Shown: piece after piece, positions 5,774-9,966 of the stretch
Position numbering within the stretch: position 1 is the first letter of the stretch
Layout: the number at the start of each line of letters is the position of its first letter
Origin: Clostridiales bacterium
GTDB taxonomy: Bacteria > Bacillota > Clostridia > Oscillospirales > Acutalibacteraceae
Direction: 5' to 3'
Assembly (NCBI GenBank): GCA_022791355.1
Contig: JAAVYX010000020.1
Coordinates: forward strand, 1 to 9,966
DNA: 9,966 bases
Notes under the pieces: model-generated
Told to the model about the DNA's origin: nothing
Database searches by the model: none
What the model saw: only the letters and a program-made list of their open reading frames with translations
Position numbers and translations under genes: made by a program

Positions 5774-6226
5774 ATGGAGTCTATCTGTGGAATCGACTGT
5801 ACGAAATGTGACGTAAGCGGCGACTGCAAGGGTTGCTCCCAAACAGGCGGCCGGCCCTTTGGCGGGGAATGTGTCCTTGCGGCATACTGTCAAAAGGGAG
5901 AAGCGTCGCTGCGCGCTTTCAAAGAAAAACTGATTGCGGCTTTTCATGCGCTTGCCATTCCGGATATGGAGAAGGTCGCCGACCTCCATGCCCTTAAGGG
6001 TTCCTATGTCAACCTTGCGTATGCTTTGCCTAACGGACAGATCGTGAAGTTTTTGGACGACGATAAGATTTATTTGGGAAATCAGCTGCATAAAAAGGGG
6101 AGCGACAGATGCTATGGGATTGTTGCCGATGAAAAATATCTCTTGGTAGCTGAATACGGCTGTAATGGTTCCGACGCTGAGATTGTAGTATGGAAACGTT
6201 GGAATGAAGCCGGCCGTGTTTTGTAG
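5774..6226 (+). CDS. DUF3795 cysteine-rich protein
   Basis: The 150-residue protein opens with MESICGIDCTKC and has cysteines at 5, 9, 12, 18, 21, 33 and 39, the CG(L/I)DCxxC...CKGC pattern of DUF3795 proteins, which probably bind a metal; no reaction is established for the family. The C-terminal two thirds (about 45-150) lacks cysteine clusters apart from C113 and C129 and reads as a small alpha/beta region rich in YGIVADEKYLLVAEYG-type strands. There is no signal peptide or membrane segment. GGAGG at 5762-5766 sets the start. It has its own consensus promoter and a long hairpin downstream, so it is probably monocistronic and strongly transcribed. Confidence 0.75.
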   Translation: MESICGIDCTKCDVSGDCKGCSQTGGRPFGGECVLAAYCQKGEASLRAFKEKLIAAFHALAIPDMEKVADLHALKGSYVNLAYALPNGQIVKFLDDDKIYLGNQLHKKGSDRCYGIVADEKYLLVAEYGCNGSDAEIVVWKRWNEAGRVL

Positions 6227-6290
6227 CTGTTGGCAGAAGCCGGCCGGGGTTGTTTGTATACATTTCCGCGTATATTTGCCCATAAAAGGC

Positions 6291-6360
6291 GATGGAAGGG
6301 TGAAAAAGCCTCGAAATGCGCAAGCGTTTCCGGCGTTTTCCTTTCCATCCTTCTTTTCTT
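6291..6360 (+). terminator. long terminator-like hairpin after the DUF3795 gene
   Basis: GATGGAA (6291-6297) pairs with TTCCATC (6343-6349). A-rich/T-rich and GCC/GGC segments continue the stem with interruptions, and the tip is GAAATGC (6313-6319), GCAA tetraloop, GCGTTTC (6324-6330). The T-rich CTTCTTTTCTTT follows. Position 65 bases after the stop codon and the T-rich tail suggest a terminator; the GNRA loop and length are also compatible with an RNA domain belonging to the next element. Confidence 0.5.
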
Positions 6361-6368
6361 TAAAAATC

Positions 6369-6673
6369 CTACCATCTACCTCCAAAGGGAAAATACGGTT
6401 TTACGGGGGCAAAATTGCCGCATGCTGCGTTGTCCTCGTTGCCGGCCGAAAGGCCGGCGGCCTCGTCCGCCTTGCCTGCGTGGGTTTTCCACCCGTAAAA
6501 CTCCGTAGGACCCAGCGGCGAGCCAAAATGAGGGCTGGCAGGGCCACAGGTAGCCGCCCCTTTGGGGCGGCCAGCGGGCTTTCGCCCGCCAAATCCGAGA
6601 ACGCTGCTAGTTCCCCGACGGCCCTCATTTGGGCCGCCGCTGGGCGTATTTGCCCCCCCGAGGTAGATGGTAG
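6369..6673. repeat. approx. 305-base inverted-repeat element forming a three-way junction
   Basis: Outer stem: a perfect 14-bp inverted repeat, CTACCATCTACCTC (6369-6382) with GAGGTAGATGGTAG (6660-6673), continued by GGGAAAATACG (6387-6397) with CGTATTTGCCC (6645-6655, 10 of 11 paired). Arm 1: TTTTACGGG (6399-6407) with CCCGTAAAA (6492-6500), enclosing GGCAA/TTGCC (6408-6419) and GCCGGCC-GAAA-GGCCGGC (6441-6458). Arm 2: 6511-6535 with 6621-6644, about 23 bp with one mismatch and one bulge, enclosing GCCGCCCC-TTT-GGGGCGGC (6553-6571) and GCGGGC-TTTC-GCCCGC (6574-6589). Arm 2 abuts the outer stem exactly. Flanking AAAA and TTTT runs extend the ends. No credible protein is encoded. It may be a MITE-like element or a structured RNA; the strand is unknown. 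Confidence 0.8.
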
Positions 6674-6984
6674 CGTTTTGATTTTTCCAGCAGACTCTGG
6701 GAATCACAAGCGGATAGCAGTATGCACAAATATTGGCGGCAGAGAAGACGGGGGCAAGAGGTGCGAAGCAAGAAAGCCGCCATGTAAAAATCCGGTCCTG
6801 GCAATCGCTGTTGTCTGACCGGGCGGCCGGCGAGGCGTCTTTCGCAAAAATGGACCCGAGGCGTAGGGATCGCCATGCGGCCTGATCAAATGACAGGTTT
6901 TCCGATAAGGGAAAAGGCTGGTCTTTGCTTACCTGCCTGTCAGACTTCCATGGACCCAAAAAGCTCTCAAAGAGGAGGATATTT
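6674..6984 (+). other. gene-free leader of the glycosyltransferase operon
   Basis: About 310 bases without a supported gene. It holds short inverted repeats only: TTCC-AG/CT-GGGAA near 6684-6704, TGGCGGC (6734-6740) with GCCGCCA (6776-6782), CCGGTC (6792-6797) with GACCGG (6817-6822) and TTTTCC (6898-6903) with GGAAAA (6910-6915). I find no well-spaced -35/-10 pair. The segment from about 6970 carries the ribosome binding site AGGAGG (6973-6978). Confidence 0.5.
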
Positions 6985-8091
6985 ATGCCGGCGGAAAAGG
7001 CTGTAAGCACATTGTCCTTGGGCGTGATCGCTTTGAACGAAGAAGGTTGTCTTTCGGATATTTTAGCGGATATTGCAGCGCAGGATTATCCCCACGAAAA
7101 GATGGAGATCCTTTTGGTGGACGGCGGCTCAGCCGACGGGACCAAACGGATCATGGAGGCCTTTGCCCGGGAAAATCCGGCCGGCTTCCACCGCATATTG
7201 GTGCTGGACAACCCCAAAAAGCGACAGCCGGCCGGTTGGAACGTCGCCTTGCGTCACGCCCGGGGAGACGTCATTTTCCGGGTGGATGCTCACGCTTCCA
7301 TCCCGGCCGATTTTGTTTCCAAAAATATGGAGCGGCTGAACCGGGGCGAAATGGTCAGCGGAGGCCCCCGTCCCAATATGGCCGAAAGGGATACGCCCGT
7401 ATGCCGTACCCTGCTTATGGCCGAGGCCTCCATGTTCGGCAGCAGCGTGGCCTCTTACCGCCGGCAAAGCGAGCCCCGGTATGTCAACAGTCTGTTTCAC
7501 GGCGCCTATCGCCGGGAGGTATTTGAGACGGTGGGAGGCTTTAACGAGCATCTCTGGCGCACCGAGGACAACGAGGTGCATTACCGCATCCGGCAGGCCG
7601 GCTTCAAACTCTGCTACGATCCGGCCGTGGTTTCCTATCAGCACACCCGCAACCAGTTGGGCAAGATGTTAAAGCAGAAGTACGGCAACGGCCTGTGGGT
7701 GGGCCTGACCCTGCCGGTCTGCCCCGGCTGCCTGTCTCTTTTTCACTTTGTGCCCTTTGCCTTTATCCTTGCCATTTTACTCACCACAGTCCTGGCCTTT
7801 TTGGGCTTCCCCTTCTTGGCGGGACTGATGTGGGCGGCCTACGGCCTGCTGGCGGCCGTCATGACGGTCAAGGCGATTCTTGAGGCCCGGCGGTTTCATA
7901 TCAGCAATTTGCTGCTGCCCTTTTTGTTTTTGCTGCTGCATCTCTCCTACGGGGCCGGCACGGCCGTGGGCTTTTGCAGGCTGCCCTTCTGGCTGAAAAA
8001 AACCGGACGGGCCCATTGCCCGGAAATCGAAGAGGTAAAGGCCGTCATGCGGGAGAATCACGGCCGATTTTATGAAGAGGAGGCCGCGTAA
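6985..8091 (+). CDS. family 2 glycosyltransferase, membrane-anchored
   Basis: The 368-residue protein has an N-terminal GT-A domain that uses a nucleotide-sugar, active on the cytosolic face. Seen: LGVIALNEEG 12-21, VDGGSADGT 45-53, the metal-binding RVDAHA 99-104 (DxD-like), SLFHGAYRREVFETVGGFNE 169-188 and the acceptor-side TEDNEVHYR 193-201. Three hydrophobic segments follow at about 252-275, 279-297 and 308-331, so the C-terminus is in the membrane. The layout resembles ExoA-type transferases of exopolysaccharide synthesis; sugar and acceptor cannot be told. The start is set by AGGAGG at 6973-6978; an in-frame extension to 6925 has no ribosome binding site. Its stop TAA shares one base with the ATG of the LicD gene. 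Confidence 0.9.
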   Translation: MPAEKAVSTLSLGVIALNEEGCLSDILADIAAQDYPHEKMEILLVDGGSADGTKRIMEAFARENPAGFHRILVLDNPKKRQPAGWNVALRHARGDVIFRVDAHASIPADFVSKNMERLNRGEMVSGGPRPNMAERDTPVCRTLLMAEASMFGSSVASYRRQSEPRYVNSLFHGAYRREVFETVGGFNEHLWRTEDNEVHYRIRQAGFKLCYDPAVVSYQHTRNQLGKMLKQKYGNGLWVGLTLPVCPGCLSLFHFVPFAFILAILLTTVLAFLGFPFLAGLMWAAYGLLAAVMTVKAILEARRFHISNLLLPFLFLLLHLSYGAGTAVGFCRLPFWLKKTGRAHCPEIEEVKAVMRENHGRFYEEEAA

Positions 8092-8951
8092 TGGCGGATT
8101 TGACTAGGGAAGAGCTGCGGGCTTTGCAGCAAAAAAGTTTGGAAATGGCGGTTTATTTCCGGGATTTTTGTAAGGAAAACGATCTGCTCTGTTACTTTTG
8201 CGGCGGCTGCTGTATCGGCGCGCTGCGTCATCAGGGCTTTATTCCCTGGGACGACGACGCGGATTTTTTCATGCCGCGGGAGGACTACGAGCGTATGCTC
8301 CGGCTGTGGCCCAAGAAGGCCGGCAGCCGGTACGTATTGGTCAACGCCGGTCCCGAGATGACCGACCGCAACCTTTTCGCCACCATCCGGGATCGTGAGA
8401 CCACCGTTATCAAGCCCTATCAGCAGGATTTGGATATCTGCCACGGCCTGGCCATGGACATCCTGCCTTTGGACGGTTATCCCGATTCGGCTTTCCGGCG
8501 CAAAAAGCAGGTGTTTTGGGCCCTGCTGTATTCCTTGTTCAGAGCCCAGACCATTCCGGAAAAACACGGGGGGCTGATGGCCTTCGGCAGCAAGGTATTG
8601 CTGGGGGCGGTCCGCTCGAAAAAGCTGCGGTATAAAATCTGGCGTATGGCCGAGCGGCATATGACCCGGTATAAAATCGCCGACTGCACCGGCATCACCG
8701 AGCTGTGCTCCGGGCCGGGATACATGCGCAACCGTTATCCCAAGGAGCTCTTCGCCTCGGCGGTTTATAAGGAGTTTGAAGGGGAGCTCATGCCCCTGCC
8801 AGTGGGCTACGACCAGTATCTGCGCATCGTTTTTGGGGACTATATGCAGCTGCCGCCCCCGGAAAAACAGGCGGCCCATCACGACGCGGTGTTTTACGAC
8901 TTGGAAACAGGGTATGAAGCCTACAGAGAGAAATACTACTGTGTTAAATAA
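8091..8951 (+). CDS. LicD family phosphotransferase
   Basis: LicD proteins transfer phosphocholine or related phospho-alcohols from a CDP-activated donor to surface glycans such as teichoic acids; some members transfer other groups, so the substrate is open. The 286 residues carry the family signature: FCGGCCIGALRHQGFIPW at 36-53 leading into DDDADFFMPREDY at 54-66, whose Asp cluster binds metal. A later TIRDRETTVI (98-107) and HGLAMDILPLDGYP (118-131) also fit the fold, and DYMQLPPPEKQAAHH near the C-terminus is typical. Its ATG overlaps the TAA of the glycosyltransferase by one base, so the two are coupled and probably act on the same glycan. There is no signal peptide. A strong terminator follows. 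Confidence 0.92.
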   Translation: MADLTREELRALQQKSLEMAVYFRDFCKENDLLCYFCGGCCIGALRHQGFIPWDDDADFFMPREDYERMLRLWPKKAGSRYVLVNAGPEMTDRNLFATIRDRETTVIKPYQQDLDICHGLAMDILPLDGYPDSAFRRKKQVFWALLYSLFRAQTIPEKHGGLMAFGSKVLLGAVRSKKLRYKIWRMAERHMTRYKIADCTGITELCSGPGYMRNRYPKELFASAVYKEFEGELMPLPVGYDQYLRIVFGDYMQLPPPEKQAAHHDAVFYDLETGYEAYREKYYCVK

Positions 8952-8969
8952 TCTCCGCTTTCGGCGGAA

Positions 8970-9013
8970 GCAAAAGGGGAACCGGCGCGCAGCCGGTTTC
9001 CCCTTTGCTTTTT
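8970..9013 (+). terminator. strong rho-independent terminator after licD-type gene
   Basis: GCAAAAGGGGAACCGGC (8970-8986) pairs with GCCGGTTTCCCCTTTGC (8992-9008), 17 positions with one A-C mismatch and one G-T pair, five-base loop, followed by TTTTT (9009-9013). It starts 18 bases after the LicD stop. A small CCGC/GCGG hairpin lies just before it at about 8955-8967. Confidence 0.95.
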
Positions 9014-9136
9014 CTCATTAAAAAATTTACAAATGGAAGATGAAATTTTGCGGCGGCGGGCATATTATAATTTATACGCCGGCCTGCGTTATCGCCGGCG
9101 TTTCAAACGTCATATGCTTTGATTTTTAAGCGGGAG
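9014..9136. other. gene-free stretch with a GC-rich hairpin
   Basis: ACGCCGGC (9076-9083) and GCCGGCGT (9094-9101) are a perfect 8-bp inverted repeat with a 10-base loop and no T-run. TATAAT occurs at 9066-9071 just before it, but no -35 box is suitably placed, so I do not call a promoter. The whole interval 8952-9910 has no supported gene; the rest is covered by the repeat entries below. Confidence 0.55.
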
Positions 9137-9239
9137 ATTTCGCGGCGGATTTCCTTTCATAAACTCCATTCCGTGACCGCCAGGCGCGACCAACTTTTCT
9201 TGATGCGAAGCAAAGTGGGCAAAAGACGCGCTCACGGAA
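9137..9239 (-). repeat. composite palindromic repeat (copy E3, minus strand)
   Basis: Read on the minus strand it follows copy E1. It holds a hairpin of imperfect arms (AAAGTGGG 9212-9219 with CCAACTTT 9190-9197), then GGTCGCGCCT (9191 to 9182, the same 10-mer as 103-112), AATGGAGT (9170 to 9163) and GGAAATCCGCCGCGAAAT (9154 to 9137), the counterpart of the CTGGCGCGAAAC tail. A further inverted repeat, TTCCGTGA (9169-9176) with TCACGGAA (9232-9239), encloses the hairpin. The core hairpin sequence differs from E1 but still pairs. Confidence 0.7.
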
Positions 9240-9480
9240 ATCCTTTTGACCGGGCTTCTCTCTGGACTCCTTTTCTAAACGGCACAAAGGGCTCTGCTCT
9301 TTGGATTCCCGCCCGCCTCCCTGCAATCCTGTCCTTTGTTCTACCCATTTCCTCTCAGCCGCAGGCTGCTGTCCTCTCGCTTCCCGCTAAAAAGAGCTAC
9401 CGTTTCCCCCTCGCTATCAGCGGATAAGCGGTATCCAGCTAAAGCTCACATCCGTGTCGGCGGCAGTGTGCTCTTAGACC
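9240..9480. other. gene-free stretch with short hairpins
   Basis: CAAAGGGC (9285-9292) and GCTCTTTG (9296-9303) form a tight hairpin around TCT, with one G-T pair. GGATA (9422-9426) and TATCC (9432-9436) form another. Open frames here have no ribosome binding site and no recognisable family, so no gene is called. Confidence 0.4.
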
Positions 9481-9481
9481 A

Positions 9482-9597
9482 GCCTTAGGTTTTGTCCCGC
9501 CGGGTTGCCTAGAGCATCCCTAGTTATAGAGGCGCTTTAGCGCCGGGACGCCAGACGCTGTGGAGTAAAAACAAAAGAATATTTGGCGCCAGACTTT
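9482..9597 (+). repeat. composite palindromic repeat (copy E5)
   Basis: Hairpin 1: GCCTTAGG (9482-9489) with CCTAGAGC (9508-9515), with CCC/GGG inside (9496-9504). Hairpin 2: GGCGCT/AGCGCC (9531-9544). Next comes GGGACGCCAGACG (9545-9557), matching E2 at 2092-2104. The tail 9561-9597 aligns without gaps to 126-162 of E1, 26 of 37 bases identical by my count, sharing TGGAGTA, AAAG and TGGCGC at the same offsets. Confidence 0.7.
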
Positions 9598-9601
9598 TAT
9601 C

Positions 9602-9767
9602 CTAGAGTGTGTTTTAAAACGCCCAAAAAGGTCTTAATGCCCATAAACAGGCAGTTGCAGCATCCCAAATTCTCGAAAGGCGAAAGCCTCTCTTACGGTT
9701 TCGTCCTTGCAATCACCTGTTTCTGAACCATAATCCGGCATTTGTTCGGTTTTAAAACACACGCTAG
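9602..9767. repeat. 166-base imperfect palindrome, MITE-like or structured RNA
   Basis: The ends are 19-base inverted repeats, CTAGAGTGTGTTTTAAAAC (9602-9620) and GTTTTAAAACACACGCTAG (9749-9767), 18 of 19 paired. The stem continues with AATGCC/GGCATT (9636-9641, 9737-9742), AAACAGG/CCTGTTT (9645-9651, 9716-9722) and GTTGCAG/TTGCAAT (9654-9660, 9707-9713, with two G-T pairs). The tip includes AGGC-GAAA-GCCT (9678-9689), a GNRA loop. It has no coding capacity. Confidence 0.75.
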
Positions 9768-9784
9768 CTAAATGAAGTGAAAAA

Positions 9785-9830
9785 GAAATCTGCCGCGAAC
9801 CCTTTATTCCAGCTCAAAAAAGAAAAACAG
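9785..9830 (+). repeat. composite repeat tail (copy E4)
   Basis: GAAATCTGCCGCGAA (9785-9799) matches GAAATCTGGCGCGAA (186-200) at 14 of 15 bases. Both are followed by a C/T-rich run, CCAGCT and an A-rich tract. Here it comes directly after the 166-base palindrome. It lies 112 bases before the ATG at 9911; the E1 counterpart lies 117 bases before the hisC ATG. Confidence 0.65.
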
Positions 9831-9910
9831 CTCTCAAACAACACCTCGTAGGAAACTAAAAAGCGAAAACAAACCCTATGCGCATACAGTTTTGAAAGGT
9901 GGCCTTATCT

Positions 9911-9966
9911 ATGCCCGCTTTAATCACCCATTATCTCTTTGCCCGCCGGGTGGAGGCGGCGCTGAC
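9911..9966 (+). CDS. N-terminus of a probable zinc-dependent phospholipase C family protein (partial)
   Basis: Only 18 codons are inside the window: MPALITHYLFARRVEAAL. An opening like MPALxTHYLFG, with an early His that would bind zinc, is common to a family of clostridial proteins annotated as zinc-dependent phospholipase C. The family is recalled from this short motif only, so the call is tentative. The start is well supported: AAAGGTGG at 9896-9903, eight bases before ATG. Confidence 0.5.
   Translation, partial: MPALITHYLFARRVEAAL

Noticed and set aside
6204..6818. Open frame of 204 codons across the structured element
   Set aside because: It overlaps the DUF3795 end, runs through GC-rich hairpins, has no ribosome binding site and resembles no family.
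9043..9071. Promoter with TATAAT at 9066-9071
   Set aside because: The -10 box is perfect but no -35-like hexamer lies at 16-18 bases, and no gene follows within reach.
9119..9427. Open frame of 102 codons starting with TTG
   Set aside because: No ribosome binding site, runs across repeat copy E3, composition unlike a protein and no motif.
1..9966. CRISPR array or tRNA genes
   Set aside because: No regularly spaced repeats with unique spacers beyond two 15-mers in the hisC leader, and no GGTTCGA-type T-arm with matching acceptor stem was seen.

Overview
The window looks like a chromosomal segment of a Clostridia-type Bacillota, most likely Oscillospiraceae/Ruminococcaceae-like. It is GC-rich in its genes, has strong AGGAGG ribosome binding sites, one textbook sigma-A promoter, a split hisI/hisE pair and a monofunctional hisB. 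The organism assignment is inference from style; there is no marker gene here. All recognised genes are on the + strand.

Layout. 1-316: repeat-rich leader without a supported complete gene. 317-1991: hisC and hisB. 1992-2887: a copy of the dispersed repeat, a lower-GC SUKH (SMI1/KNR4) gene and a terminator-like hairpin abutting the hisA ribosome binding site. 2888-4085: hisA and hisI. 4086-4476: 391 bases without a gene. 4477-5378: hisE and a GNAT acetyltransferase overlapping by four bases. 5379-5773: terminator, paired hairpins and a consensus promoter. 5774-6226: DUF3795 gene. 6227-6984: long terminator-like hairpin and an approx. 305-base three-way-junction inverted-repeat element. 6985-8951: a glycosyltransferase/LicD pair followed by a strong terminator. 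8952-9910: about 960 bases without a gene, full of palindromic repeats. 9911-9966: start of a gene running off the window.

Function. hisE, hisI, hisA, hisB and hisC give histidine steps 2, 3, 4, 6 and 7. The genes for step 5 (hisH and hisF, the two halves of IGP synthase) are both missing from where they usually sit, and the SUKH gene plus a repeat lies in the hisB-hisA gap. The glycosyltransferase and LicD protein are translationally coupled and probably build and decorate a surface glycan.

The most interesting content is non-coding: (a) a family of composite palindromic repeats whose hairpin arms differ between copies but still pair, joined to a conserved tail; (b) a closed three-way-junction element at 6369-6673 bounded by a perfect 14-bp inverted repeat; (c) a 166-base imperfect palindrome at 9602-9767; (d) a perfect 15-bp palindrome in frame inside the SUKH gene. 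All structures were paired by eye, not by folding software.
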